Assembly (NCBI GenBank): GCA_018883345.1
Contig: VEQG01000002.1
Span: forward strand, 1-64,000
DNA: 64,000 bases
Source: Candidatus Nanopelagicaceae bacterium
Lineage (GTDB): Bacteria; Actinomycetota; Actinomycetes; Nanopelagicales; Nanopelagicaceae
Direction: 5' to 3'
Position 1 is the first letter of the stretch; each line of letters begins with the position of its first letter. The translations under genes and the position numbers were made by a program. The notes under the pieces are model-generated. The model saw only the letters and a program-made list of their open reading frames with translations, ran no database searches and was not told the DNA's origin. Below are positions 8,515 through 17,159 of this stretch, in pieces.

Positions 8515-9111
8515 GCCACGTCGTTTTCCCTCTGAAACCGCGCCAGATCTATTTCTTACTTGTAATTTACGGTAAATCGAACCAAGGTGAGTTTTCAAAG
8601 TAGATTCGGTTATAAAGAGCTCATTAGCAAGTTCTTCGCCTTTTAATCCAGAAGATAGTTTAGAGAGAATCTCAATCTCTCGAGGTGTTAGTGCGCCTCG
8701 GAAAACTCTGGAATTCACTGCTCGAACCAGCCCTTTGCTAGTAAAAGAAAGCGGGGAGCGGGACGCGCTATAAATTGCACTCAGAATATCTTCTAGATTT
8801 GCCGTCTTTGAGACGAATCCACTTGCACCAGCGTTCATGCAAGCAATTAAATTTGAATCATCGTCAAGAATTGAAATAACTACGATTCCGATTTTCCGAT
8901 CGTTGCGACGAGCAAATCTAACAATTTCCAAACCGCTTCCGTCTGGAAGCGATAAATCAACCGTAACTACATCTGGAGTGGTCGCAGCAATAAGCGCAAT
9001 TGCTTCTTCTTTGTTTTCGGCTTCGCCAACCACATCAATACCTTCTCGTCTGGCAATATTTGCAATGCCTTCTCGAACAATTTGGTGGTCATCGACAATT
9101 AGTAATTTCAT
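8500..9111 (-). CDS. NarL/LuxR-family response regulator
   Basis: This 203-residue protein has an N-terminal receiver domain: acidic pocket VDDH at 7-9, phospho-acceptor Asp52 in VDLSLPDGSG, and conserved Lys in FVSKTA near 106. A C-terminal LuxR-type HTH follows (TPREIEILSKLSSG...LFITESTLKTHLGSIYRKL). It should bind DNA after phosphorylation by the histidine kinase encoded immediately upstream, with which it overlaps by 4 bases (ATGA). Targets are unknown. The gene converges on pimB. Confidence 0.93.
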   Translation of the reverse strand: MKLLIVDDHQIVREGIANIARREGIDVVGEAENKEEAIALIAATTPDVVTVDLSLPDGSGLEIVRFARRNDRKIGIVVISILDDDSNLIACMNAGASGFVSKTANLEDILSAIYSASRSPLSFTSKGLVRAVNSRVFRGALTPREIEILSKLSSGLKGEELANELFITESTLKTHLGSIYRKLQVRNRSGAVSEGKRRGLIAN

Positions 9112-9635
9112 GAGAAATGTATCTCCACTTTGGTGCCCTCTTTGCTAGAGGATATTTCAAGACGCGCGCCTAGCTGATTCGCCAACTCAGAGACGCCGAA
9201 CAATCCAACCCCATCATCTGAAACAATTAAAGAATCTTCTGTAATCTCTAATCTAATATTGCGTCCCTTTGAATGACTTGCCGCATTTCTCACTAATTCA
9301 TTAACTATCCGTAATCTTCTTGAATCCAGGGTAGAGAGATCACCTTGAATATCAAGTGCAAGTGGTATAGCCGAACTATTTATTTGGTCTAATGGATCTT
9401 CCGCCGTCGCTCTTAAGGCGAATAGTTCTTTACGGACTTGGCTGGTGGCCGTAGTCACTAAATCCCTGATTTCTCTGACCTTAGCGCGGTAATTAAATGG
9501 CAAATCGGCTATAAGTAAATCTAACTTATAGCCGATTGCTACTAAATCTTGAGCTAATGAATCATGTAAATCTCTTGCCAGATTAATCCTGGTAGAGCTC
9601 TGCAATCTCCTTTGCAAATTCTTTTGCGACAACAT
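9108..9635 (-). CDS. Short cytoplasmic histidine kinase (HisKA_3 / HATPase_c)
   Basis: At most 175 residues are present and no sensor or membrane domain is visible. The protein starts almost directly at the HisKA_3 dimerisation helix with the phospho-accepting histidine in ARDLHDSLAQD. An N-box (NELVRNAASHS) and G1 box (VSDDGVGL) of a compact HATPase_c domain follow, ending with GTKVEIHFS. It partners with the adjacent NarL-type regulator. The ATG at 9635 lies inside the 3' end of the acyl-CoA synthetase gene (53-base overlap) and has no clear SD. An AAGGAG at about 9611-9618 sits just inside, so a later non-ATG start is possible. The stimulus must be cytoplasmic or supplied by another protein. 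Confidence 0.85.
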   Translation of the reverse strand: MLSQKNLQRRLQSSTRINLARDLHDSLAQDLVAIGYKLDLLIADLPFNYRAKVREIRDLVTTATSQVRKELFALRATAEDPLDQINSSAIPLALDIQGDLSTLDSRRLRIVNELVRNAASHSKGRNIRLEITEDSLIVSDDGVGLFGVSELANQLGARLEISSSKEGTKVEIHFS

Positions 9636-11370
9636 GTCGTTTAACCGAAAGTTTCGCCGTTAGTTGTCCACCAGCAATGGTGAAATCTTTATCAAGAATT
9701 GTAAATTTGCGAATAGATTCTGCACGACTTACCGCCTTGTTGGCCTCATCGACCGCTGTCTGGATAACTGCAATCAAATCAGGATCGCGAGTTAAATCAG
9801 ATAGGGATGCCCCCTCTTTCTTGTTATTTACAATCCAAGACTTCAAGGCATCTGTATCGATAGTCACTAGCGCTGCGATATACGGTTGATTGTCGCCAAC
9901 GACCATGCACTGTGAAACTAGCGGATGAGCGCGTAAACGATCTTCAAGAACTGCTGGCGCTACGTTCTTGCCGCCGGCAGTAACAATCAATTCCTTTTTG
10001 CGGCCTGTGATGGTTAGGAATCCTTCAGAATCTAGTTCGCCAATATCACCAGATTTAAACCACTCACCATCAAAGACTTCCTTATTTGCTGAATCGTTCT
10101 GCCAGTATCCGCGCATCACAATCGGACCCTTAATTAGAACTTCACCATCTTCTGCGATTCGAATAGAAGTGCCAGGTATTGGCTTTCCGACCGAACCAAC
10201 TTTCTGCGCCTGAGTTAGATTTAGTGTGGCACCAGCTGTAGTTTCAGTTAAACCATATCCTTCAAGAATTCTAATTCCGGCGCCACGATAGAAATGTCCT
10301 AAACGTGTACCAAGCGCTGCGCCACCGCTAATTGCGGCCTCTACATTGCCGCCCAAGATGTGGCGAATCTTTTTGTAAACCAAGGCGTCAAATAGCGCGT
10401 GTTGCGCTCTAAGTGCTGGTGGGATACTTCCTGCATCTTTTGCCTGGCTGTATTTAATCGCTACAGCTGCCGCTTTTCTAAAGATATTTCCTTTGCCGGC
10501 CGCATCGGCTTTAGCTTCGGCACCGTTATAAACCTTTTCAAATATTCGTGGCACAGCCAAAACGAATGTTGGTTTAAATGATCCGATATCTTGCATCAAA
10601 CGACCCTGGACATCTGCGCAATGTGCCATGTGCAGACCGGCATAAACCGCGCCAATTTGAACCATGCGACCAAAAACGTGCGCAACTGGCAAGAAGAGCA
10701 GTGTTGAACCGCCAGGCTTCATAAACAAATCCGCCGCAGCGTTAACTACATTTCCGCATTCGGATAAGAAATTTCCATGAGTTAATTGCACACCCTTTGG
10801 TTTTCCGGTGGTACCAGAGGTGTAAATCAAAGTTGCTAATGATTCTGGTGTTAATGAATTACGACGACTTTCAATTTCATCGTTACTAATGTGCGAACCA
10901 GTATTTCTTAGAATTCCAAGTGCATCTTCGGTTATTGTCCAAACATGCTTTGTATGTGCAGGCAGCACACTCTGTGCTAATTCGCGATTAGCAGGGGTTT
11001 CTACGACCAACCCAACTGCATGTGAGTCATTTAGAATCCAATCGATCTGTTCTGCAGAAGAGGTCTCGTAAATTGGTACAGATACTGCGCCGGCATACCA
11101 GATGGCAAAATCTAAAACGGTCCATTCATATCGAGTGCGCGCCATGATGCCAACTCGATCGCCAGTATTAATACCAGCCGCGATTAAACCTTTAGCAGTC
11201 TCGCGAACTTCAGTTTCAAATTCGCGAGCAGTAACGGGAGCCCATCCATCTCCAAGTGGCTTTGAGAGAATTACTCGAGATGGTTCAAACCATGATCGGT
11301 CTGCAATTAACTTAGTGAGATTTCCTTCGGTAGGAAAAGGGACTAAAGCCGGGATGGTGATTTCGTTCAT
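9583..11370 (-). CDS. Long-chain acyl-CoA synthetase (AMP-forming, FadD15-like)
   Basis: About 595 residues from the ATG chosen here. The enzyme activates fatty acids with ATP and CoA to acyl-CoA, feeding beta-oxidation or lipid synthesis. It has the adenylate-forming motif TLIYTSGTTGKPKGVQLTHGN, the GYGLTETTAG segment, the SGDIGELDSEGFLTITGRKKELI hinge region and the C-terminal Lys in QLTAKLSVKR. A reading frame extends to 11424 but would overlap the divergent SRPBCC gene; MNEITIP at 11370 gives a family-like N-terminus and has TAGCGT 7 bases upstream. A fadD15-like gene near pimB and an SRPBCC gene is also found in mycobacteria. Confidence 0.92.
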   Translation of the reverse strand: MNEITIPALVPFPTEGNLTKLIADRSWFEPSRVILSKPLGDGWAPVTAREFETEVRETAKGLIAAGINTGDRVGIMARTRYEWTVLDFAIWYAGAVSVPIYETSSAEQIDWILNDSHAVGLVVETPANRELAQSVLPAHTKHVWTITEDALGILRNTGSHISNDEIESRRNSLTPESLATLIYTSGTTGKPKGVQLTHGNFLSECGNVVNAAADLFMKPGGSTLLFLPVAHVFGRMVQIGAVYAGLHMAHCADVQGRLMQDIGSFKPTFVLAVPRIFEKVYNGAEAKADAAGKGNIFRKAAAVAIKYSQAKDAGSIPPALRAQHALFDALVYKKIRHILGGNVEAAISGGAALGTRLGHFYRGAGIRILEGYGLTETTAGATLNLTQAQKVGSVGKPIPGTSIRIAEDGEVLIKGPIVMRGYWQNDSANKEVFDGEWFKSGDIGELDSEGFLTITGRKKELIVTAGGKNVAPAVLEDRLRAHPLVSQCMVVGDNQPYIAALVTIDTDALKSWIVNNKKEGASLSDLTRDPDLIAVIQTAVDEANKAVSRAESIRKFTILDKDFTIAGGQLTAKLSVKRHVVAKEFAKEIAELYQD

Positions 11371-11420
11371 GGCGCAAACGCTAGCGGTCGCGCGCTCACA
11401 AAGGTAGCCTTTGCGCCATG
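11368..11420. promoter_or_regulatory. Mirror-symmetric divergent leaderless promoter
   Basis: The left arm (11368-11383) and right arm (11405-11420) are inverted copies with 15 of 16 bases matching. Read outward each is TAGC(G/C)TTTGCGCCATG, so each contains a TANNNT -10 box, a 7-base spacer TTGCGCC and the start codon itself. The acyl-CoA synthetase reads left and the SRPBCC gene reads right. The 21-bp centre (11384-11404) must hold both -35 regions or a shared regulator site. Confidence 0.65.
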
Positions 11421-11843
11421 ACAAGTTCCAAGATTCTTATCGAAGCAAGCGCAGACGAGGTTCGCAAGGTCCTCTTTGATATCGCTAACTACCCAACCTG
11501 GTCACGCAGCATCAAGGGTGCCCAGGTCGAAAGTAGCGATGACCAGGGCCGTCCGCTACGCATCCAATTAACCATAGAGGCGGGAATGCTTCGCGATAAG
11601 CCGACTTTGGATTACAACTGGAGCGGGGCTCCGGAGCAAGTTTCGTTTACCTTGGTTGATGCAGATTTACTCACCAAGATGGATGGCATCTACTTTGTTA
11701 AAGCCCTTGGTGATGAAACCGAAGTAACTTACGAATTAAGCACCGATGTCTCGATGCCGATTCCAAAAGCGATGCTTGAAACCGCAGAGCTTGGCACAAT
11801 CAAAGCAGCTCTTGAAGAGTTAAAAGAGAAAATCGAAGGTTAA
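11418..11843 (+). CDS. SRPBCC (START-like/polyketide cyclase) family protein
   Basis: This 141-residue single-domain protein has the helix-grip pattern: an N-terminal strand with ASADEVRKVLFDIANYPTWSRSIKGAQV, a central hydrophobic cavity and a C-terminal amphipathic helix (AMLETAELGTIKAALEELKEKI). Members bind lipids, polyketides or other hydrophobic ligands. The neighbouring acyl-CoA synthetase and PlsC-type acyltransferase, and the same grouping in mycobacteria, suggest lipid handling, but the ligand is unknown. It ends one base into the glucokinase start codon (TAATG), so the two are an operon. Confidence 0.82.
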   Translation: MTSSKILIEASADEVRKVLFDIANYPTWSRSIKGAQVESSDDQGRPLRIQLTIEAGMLRDKPTLDYNWSGAPEQVSFTLVDADLLTKMDGIYFVKALGDETEVTYELSTDVSMPIPKAMLETAELGTIKAALEELKEKIEG

Positions 11844-12808
11844 TGTCGCAAACAGCAGATTCAACTAACTTAACTATTGGTATTGACGTTGGCGGTACCA
11901 AAGTTCTTGGTGGAGTAGTTGACGAATCTGGCAATATTTTAGAGAAAGCGCGACGTGATACCCCGCGTCAAGGTGGTGTAGAACTCACAAAAACTATTGC
12001 CGATGTTGCACTTGAATTGATGCGCAATTACAAAGTCAAAGCAGTTGGTGTATCCGCCGCAGGTTTTGTTTCTTCTGATCGCAAAACCATGTTGGCCACT
12101 CCAAATATCGCAGGGTGGAACGGCGTCAATTTAGATGATGAATTAACAAAATTAATTGGCATCGATGTAGTAATTGAAAATGATGGAAACGCTGCAGCTT
12201 GGGGCGAAGCGGTATTTGGTGCAGGTCGCGGTGAAGCACATATGTTGCTCTTAACGATTGGTACCGGTATTGGTGCCGGCATCGTGGTTAATGGCCAATT
12301 GCATCGTGGTGCATTTGGGGTAGCTGCAGAGATTGGCCATATGCGAGTGGTTCCTGAAGGTCATTTATGTGGTTGTGGTGCTCGTGGTTGTTTTGAACAA
12401 TATGCATCTGGCAGCGGTTTAATGAGACATGTTCGTGAGGCGATTGCAGCTACTCCCGATATCGCTAGAAATTTATTAGCGCTTGGTGATGGAACTATCG
12501 AAGGCCTAAAAGGTCATCATGTAACAGAAGCGGCAAGAGCAGGAGATGTAGTTGCACTAGCTGCGTTCAATACCACCGCACAATGGTTAGGTGCGGGTAT
12601 CGCTTCTCTAAGTGCAATTTTGGATCCAGCCATCGTGGTCATTGGCGGCGGAGTAGTGGATGCCGGCGAAATTCTCTTAGAACCCACCCGTGCCAATATG
12701 GAGCGAAAGATGCCATTTTCTGGCAAGCATCCATCGCCGAAATTAGTAGCAGCTACTTTGGGCAATGACGCTGGGTTAGTTGGCGTTGCCGATTTAGCTC
12801 GAATTTAA
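11843..12808 (+). CDS. glk: ROK family glucokinase
   Basis: This 321-residue protein has the ATP-binding IGIDVGGTKVLGGVVD motif at the N-terminus, the sugar-binding ENDGNAAAWGEAVFGAG segment and the ROK zinc signature EIGHMRV...CGCGARGCFEQYASG, with His and three Cys ligands. It phosphorylates glucose to glucose 6-phosphate using ATP. The length and motif set are those of actinobacterial ROK glucokinases, which may also act in carbon regulation. It overlaps the SRPBCC stop by one base. Other hexose specificity (fructose, N-acetylsugars) is possible for ROK kinases. Confidence 0.88.
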   Translation: MSQTADSTNLTIGIDVGGTKVLGGVVDESGNILEKARRDTPRQGGVELTKTIADVALELMRNYKVKAVGVSAAGFVSSDRKTMLATPNIAGWNGVNLDDELTKLIGIDVVIENDGNAAAWGEAVFGAGRGEAHMLLLTIGTGIGAGIVVNGQLHRGAFGVAAEIGHMRVVPEGHLCGCGARGCFEQYASGSGLMRHVREAIAATPDIARNLLALGDGTIEGLKGHHVTEAARAGDVVALAAFNTTAQWLGAGIASLSAILDPAIVVIGGGVVDAGEILLEPTRANMERKMPFSGKHPSPKLVAATLGNDAGLVGVADLARI

Positions 12809-12814
12809 AGTTTC

Positions 12815-13768
12815 TTATTTTTCAAACGGGTATTTCAAACCAATTTGATTGCGAATTTCATCTAAGCACTCCATAATTTCAACAGTTTCAGACATTGGAA
12901 GAAGTGGCGATTCTTTCTTCCCAGAGATTAACATCTTTTCAAAATAAATCGCTTGTTCACGCAAACCATGACCACGATACTCATTTTTGAATTCAACTAT
13001 ACGTCCATCATCATAAATTAGGCGCATATCTGTCGGTCTATAAAAGCTATTAGATAATTCCAATCGTGCTCTTGTTCCATTGATTGAGGCAGTAGTTGGT
13101 GATTTAGCATTCATAACTGTGTTTATCACTGCCTGTCTACCGCCGGAATATTCAAAGATGGCGCTACTTTGTAAGTCGACGCCATTTTCAATTACGCCTT
13201 TGGCGGTAATTTTCTCCGGTTTACCGAGGACCATAAATGCAAATGAAATTGGATAAATTCCCAAATCCAAGAGCGCACCACCTGCATAATTTGGATCTGT
13301 TAAACGTTTGATATGCATTAATGATTGGCCATGATCTGCTTGAATATTTTTAACTTCGCCAAGTTCAGGTAAAAGTTCACGAACTTTCTGTATATGTGGC
13401 AAGTATCTAGTCCACATTGCCTCCATAAGTAGCAGATTTTTTGTTTTCGCCAAATCCGCCATCTTCTTTGCTTCCTTGGCATTTACCGCAAATGGTTTCT
13501 CGCAGAGTACGGGTTTGTCAGCATATAAAGCTAGTAGAGTATTTTCGCAGTGAACTTGGTGGGGAGTTGCAATGTAAATTGCGTCAACATCAGAATTAAC
13601 TAACTCTTCATAGCTTCCGTAACCCTTGATACCTGGAAAAAATGAATTCGCCTTTTCTGGATTTCGCGAACCAATTGCCGCAACGGTCATCTCAGTATGT
13701 GTCATGACATCGGAGATGAACTCACGGGCGATGCCACCGGTGCCTATTACGCCCCATTTAATGCTCAT
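12815..13768 (-). CDS. Gfo/Idh/MocA family NAD(P)-dependent oxidoreductase
   Basis: This 317-residue dehydrogenase has an N-terminal Rossmann domain (KWGVIGTGGIAREF), the conserved CEKPFAVNAKEA segment (EKP motif with the substrate-binding Lys) and a C-terminal alpha/beta domain with LLDLGIYPISFA. Family members oxidise sugars, inositols or dihydrodiols at a hydroxyl group. The substrate cannot be named. It converges on the glucokinase gene (6 bases apart) and diverges from the PlsC gene. Confidence 0.86.
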   Translation of the reverse strand: MSIKWGVIGTGGIAREFISDVMTHTEMTVAAIGSRNPEKANSFFPGIKGYGSYEELVNSDVDAIYIATPHQVHCENTLLALYADKPVLCEKPFAVNAKEAKKMADLAKTKNLLLMEAMWTRYLPHIQKVRELLPELGEVKNIQADHGQSLMHIKRLTDPNYAGGALLDLGIYPISFAFMVLGKPEKITAKGVIENGVDLQSSAIFEYSGGRQAVINTVMNAKSPTTASINGTRARLELSNSFYRPTDMRLIYDDGRIVEFKNEYRGHGLREQAIYFEKMLISGKKESPLLPMSETVEIMECLDEIRNQIGLKYPFEK

Positions 13769-13793
13769 GGCTCATGGTGGCATACTTGCGCAC

Positions 13794-14489
13794 ATGGCAG
13801 AGATACCGACAAAGGTTCCCTACGGAACTCTTAGGGCGCTACTTACTCCGGTTCTGCTGCTCGCATTTCGCCCAAAGGTAAAGGGTCTTCGCCATGTTCC
13901 CGCAACTGGGCCATGTATCTTGGCAAGCAATCACCTTTCATTTAGCGATTCAGTTTTTATGCCATTGGTGGTGCCACGCAAAGTTACCTACCTTGCCAAA
14001 GCCGAATATTTCAATTCACCAGGCGTCAAAGGTTTTATTCAAAAATTAACTTTCATCGCGCTTGGACAAGTTCCCGTTGATCGAAGTGGCGGCCGTCGTT
14101 CTGAGGCAGCGCTACTTACTGGTTTAAAAATTTTGGCCGAAGGTGATTGTTTAGGAATTTATCCGGAAGGAACTCGTTCGCCGGATGGTCGTTTATATAA
14201 GGGTCGCACTGGAATTGCACGTTTAGCAATGGAATCAGGAGCGCCAGTAATTCCAGTAGCCATGTTTAATACTCATGAGATTCAACCAACTGGAAAGTTG
14301 GTTCCAAATATCAAGCGAGTAAAGATGCAGTTTGGCGAACCAATGTATTTCTCTGGCGATTCTACTGATATGAACACGCTACGAGATGTTACCGATGAAA
14401 TTATGCGCAAAATTCAGAGCATGTCTGGACAAGAATATGTGGACATGTACGCGACGAAACGTAAATCTGAAATAGCTGAAGAAGAATAA
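13794..14489 (+). CDS. Lysophospholipid acyltransferase (PlsC/1-acylglycerol-3-phosphate acyltransferase family)
   Basis: About 231 residues from the ATG at 13794. It has all PlsC blocks: NHLSFSDS (the HX4D catalytic motif in its N-H-L-S-F-S-D form), VPVDRSGGRRSEAAL, YPEGTRSPDGRL and GAPVIPVAMF. It transfers an acyl chain to a lysophospholipid or related acceptor at the membrane. The open frame extends 168 bases upstream, but that part overlaps the divergent Gfo/Idh gene. The 13794 ATG has CATACT 7 bases upstream, fitting a leaderless start. Mycobacteria carry a similar acyltransferase in their pimB-fadD15 region. Confidence 0.87.
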   Translation: MAEIPTKVPYGTLRALLTPVLLLAFRPKVKGLRHVPATGPCILASNHLSFSDSVFMPLVVPRKVTYLAKAEYFNSPGVKGFIQKLTFIALGQVPVDRSGGRRSEAALLTGLKILAEGDCLGIYPEGTRSPDGRLYKGRTGIARLAMESGAPVIPVAMFNTHEIQPTGKLVPNIKRVKMQFGEPMYFSGDSTDMNTLRDVTDEIMRKIQSMSGQEYVDMYATKRKSEIAEEE

Positions 14490-14494
14490 AACTT

Positions 14495-15157
14495 CTAATC
14501 TAAAGCATTTCTAGCATTTAAAAATTTGCAAGTTTGGCAATCGACTCCGCTATTAGGGATTTCTCCTTCTAGCATGGTTATTAAATCTTCAACTAGCGCA
14601 TTAAATCGAACGGTGTCTCGGGGAACTGGCACATATTTCTGTCGAACTTTAAAACCATCTGGCTCTGCGTGGTCAGGGTTCCAAACAAGTAAACCCATTG
14701 AATCTACTCTTTGACCTTCACCAACCGCAGGATTCTCAAGGGAGTAGGCATAAGCTTCAAGTTGCGGCGCATAGTGTGCGGCGCTATCACGATCTGAATC
14801 ACTTACCTTGCAATCAATAATTGCAAGTGATCCATCGCTATTTTCACCAAGCACGTCATATTTGCCGTAAAAGCGCCACCTGGTCTCTTCGCCATTTAAC
14901 TTGATTTTAGAGCTATTTATAAATTGCCCCCATTTGGTGATTTTGCCATCACCTAAAGCAGAATCGATATCTCGCAATGTTGCGCCTTGGAATAGTTTCT
15001 CTTGTTGATCTGCAAGAGTAGATACAAGTGGCATCACCATTGGCGCTTGTACTTTAAACCAATAAAAAATCCATAAGCAACGGCGACAAGTAGAAAGACC
15101 AAAAGTTAAATCAGATGGCCTAATTGTGGAACGAGTTGGTGTTGCTGGTTTTTTCAT
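14495..15157 (-). CDS. Cas4/RecB-like PD-(D/E)XK nuclease with CxxC pairs
   Basis: This 220-residue protein has the RecB-type nuclease core: YGKYD (Asp101), LAIIDCK (Asp115, Lys117) and QLEAYAYSLE (Gln132, motif IV-like). An N-terminal CRRC (Cys24, Cys27) and a C-terminal CQTC (Cys207, Cys210) frame the domain, reminiscent of the Fe-S staple of Cas4 and AddB, although here as two CxxC pairs. There is no CRISPR array, cas gene or helicase nearby. It overlaps the start of the downstream LysE-family gene by 4 bases. Function is unknown; a DNA-repair end-processing role is a reasonable guess. Confidence 0.75.
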   Translation of the reverse strand: MKKPATPTRSTIRPSDLTFGLSTCRRCLWIFYWFKVQAPMVMPLVSTLADQQEKLFQGATLRDIDSALGDGKITKWGQFINSSKIKLNGEETRWRFYGKYDVLGENSDGSLAIIDCKVSDSDRDSAAHYAPQLEAYAYSLENPAVGEGQRVDSMGLLVWNPDHAEPDGFKVRQKYVPVPRDTVRFNALVEDLITMLEGEIPNSGVDCQTCKFLNARNALD

Positions 15158-15798
15158 GTGCCGGTAACCGCCTGAACGATAATTAAAATTCCAAGAAAAA
15201 TCATAACTCCGCCACCGCCTGCGCGTAGTTTTTCAAGTCGACCTCGGTCTGATGACAACCATTCGCGTGCTTGTCCTGCTAATAGCCCCCACATGCCATC
15301 GCTTAATAAAGCAATAATGCAGAAAACTAATCCTAAGAACCAGAGCTGCCAGGTGACATGACCGCGGTCGCGATCAATAAATTGCGGACAAACCGCGGCA
15401 TAAAAAACAATTGCTTTTGGGTTTAGAACACCGACAATAAATCCTTCCCGCCAAGTTCTAAATATCGTTGGCGCGCCGCCAGAAGTGTCAGTCATGTCTT
15501 CAGCATGTTCAGAGCGTTTACGAATTGCATCGAAACCTAAATACATTAAATAAAGTCCGCCGCCCCATTGGACGGCGTTATAAGCAAGCTCACTGCGCTG
15601 GAGGATCGGACCTATTCCAAGCGCAGTGAGCGTTGCTAATACAAACGAACCACTTACATTTCCCGCTGCAGTTGCAACTGCAATTTTCTTGCCCCATGAA
15701 ATTGCTCGCGCCACAATGAAGAGCACGGATGGGCCAGGGGCCAGAATAATTAAATAGGCCGCAATGACATATTCAAATAATCTGGACGGGATTGGCAT
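15154..15798 (-). CDS. LysE/RhtB family translocator
   Basis: This 214-residue inner-membrane protein has about six hydrophobic helices and the LysE-family hallmark APGPSVLFIVARAISWGKK near residue 20. It also carries GIGPILQRSELAYNAVQWGGGLYLMYLGFDAIR and GFIVGVLNPKAIVFYAAVCPQF. Members export amino acids such as homoserine, threonine, leucine or lysine. The substrate is not predictable. Its stop is 4 bases into the nuclease ORF, so they are probably cotranscribed. Confidence 0.88.
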   Translation of the reverse strand: MPIPSRLFEYVIAAYLIILAPGPSVLFIVARAISWGKKIAVATAAGNVSGSFVLATLTALGIGPILQRSELAYNAVQWGGGLYLMYLGFDAIRKRSEHAEDMTDTSGGAPTIFRTWREGFIVGVLNPKAIVFYAAVCPQFIDRDRGHVTWQLWFLGLVFCIIALLSDGMWGLLAGQAREWLSSDRGRLEKLRAGGGGVMIFLGILIIVQAVTGT

Positions 15799-15807
15799 GA
15801 AGTTAGT

Positions 15808-17064
15808 TTAGCCGCGAGACTTTCGTAACGCATTAAGAATTAGCGTGCCAAGCACTGCAACCAAAGTTGCATTGATGATTCCGCTAAATGTGTACTTGCC
15901 GACAGACCAAGACATATCTGAAATACCAATTACCAGCGCTGATGCTGAAACTAGTAGGTTAATTGGATCTGCAAAATTTACTTTTGAATCAATCCAAATA
16001 CGTGCACCCAGAATGCCGATCATGCCGAATAACGCAGTTCCTGCGCCACCAAGTGCGCCAACTGGAGTAGCACTTAAGATCGCGCCAAATTTAGGTACAA
16101 GACCAAGCAAAATCGCACCCAAACCTGCAATCCAATATGCAGCAGTTGAGTAAACGCGAGTTGCCGCCATAACGCCGATATTCTCTGCGTAAGTAGTAGT
16201 TCCAGAACCGCCACCGAAACCAGCGACCGTTGTAGCTACGCCATCAGCAAAGAGCGCATCGCCCATTACATCATCTAGATCTTTTCCGGTCATTGTGGCA
16301 ACTGCCTTAACGTGACCGACATTCTCTGCAATAAGTACTAAGACCACTGGCAAGAAGAGCACGATGGCACTTCCAGAAAATGTAGGAGTAGTGAAGTCAG
16401 GAAGTGCGAACCACTTCGCAGCCTTAACGCCATCAAAGTTAACATCTCCGCGTACTGCTGCGAAGATATATCCGATTGCAATTCCTAAGAAAATGCTGAT
16501 TCGAGACATAAATCCTTTTGAGACTGCTGCTATAACGCCAATAGATGCAAGCGTTACCACGGCTACTTCAGGACCTGCTGCAAAATTATTCTTAGCTGCT
16601 CCTGAGAGGTTTAGACCAATCAACATAACAATGGTTCCAGTTACAACTGGCGGAAGCATCACGGTAATCCAATTTGTTCCTGCAGCTTTAACAACCAAAC
16701 CAACTAGCGCAAGAATTACACCAGTTACAACTACACCACCAAGTGCGGCACCAAAATTCTTATCTGCACCCATCGCTGCTGCGATTGGCGCTAGAAATGC
16801 GAATGAAGATCCCAGGTAACTTGGTACTCGATTCTTGGTAATGATTAGGAACAACATGGTTCCGATACCGGAGAAGAAGAGCGTGGTGGTTGGAGGGAAT
16901 CCGGTAATAATTGGAACTAAGAATGTAGCTCCGAACATTGCAGCAATATGTTGTAAACCAACGCCAATAGTGCGTGGCCAAGTTAAACGTTCGTCAGTAG
17001 AGACGACCTCTCCGGCTGAGACAGATTTTCCGTCGCCATGGAGCTTCCAACTAAGAAGAGACAT
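15808..17064 (-). CDS. Uracil/xanthine permease (NCS2 family)
   Basis: About 418 residues and 12-14 membrane segments. It has the nucleobase:cation symporter-2 hallmarks: LQHIAAMFGATFLVPIITG near the N-terminus, a conserved ENVGHVKAVATMTG segment and GGGSGTTTYAENIGVMAATRVYS. The last resembles UraA/RutG uracil permeases. The start at 17064 (MSLLSWKL) has a good ribosome binding site AAAGGAC and is preferred over an in-frame start 39 bases further upstream. It diverges from padR, with about 186 bp between. Confidence 0.88.
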   Translation of the reverse strand: MSLLSWKLHGDGKSVSAGEVVSTDERLTWPRTIGVGLQHIAAMFGATFLVPIITGFPPTTTLFFSGIGTMLFLIITKNRVPSYLGSSFAFLAPIAAAMGADKNFGAALGGVVVTGVILALVGLVVKAAGTNWITVMLPPVVTGTIVMLIGLNLSGAAKNNFAAGPEVAVVTLASIGVIAAVSKGFMSRISIFLGIAIGYIFAAVRGDVNFDGVKAAKWFALPDFTTPTFSGSAIVLFLPVVLVLIAENVGHVKAVATMTGKDLDDVMGDALFADGVATTVAGFGGGSGTTTYAENIGVMAATRVYSTAAYWIAGLGAILLGLVPKFGAILSATPVGALGGAGTALFGMIGILGARIWIDSKVNFADPINLLVSASALVIGISDMSWSVGKYTFSGIINATLVAVLGTLILNALRKSRG

Positions 17065-17159
17065 CGATGTCCTTTCGTTCAAGTGTGGGGAAGGACGCCT
17101 CAAGGGTAAGCGTGGTGGGCAGGCTCACAGGCGCACGCCACGCCTTAAAGTGGTATTTC

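Noticed and set aside
11371..11424. Longer N-terminus for the acyl-CoA synthetase (start at 11424)
   Set aside because: It would overlap the divergent SRPBCC start codon and adds a non-conserved segment; the ATG at 11370 has its own -10 box.
13626..13793. Longer N-terminus for the PlsC acyltransferase
   Set aside because: The extra 56 residues are the antisense of the Gfo/Idh Rossmann domain and show no acyltransferase similarity.
14495..15157. Evidence for a CRISPR-Cas locus around the Cas4-like protein
   Set aside because: No repeats, cas1/cas2 or other cas genes are present within the window.
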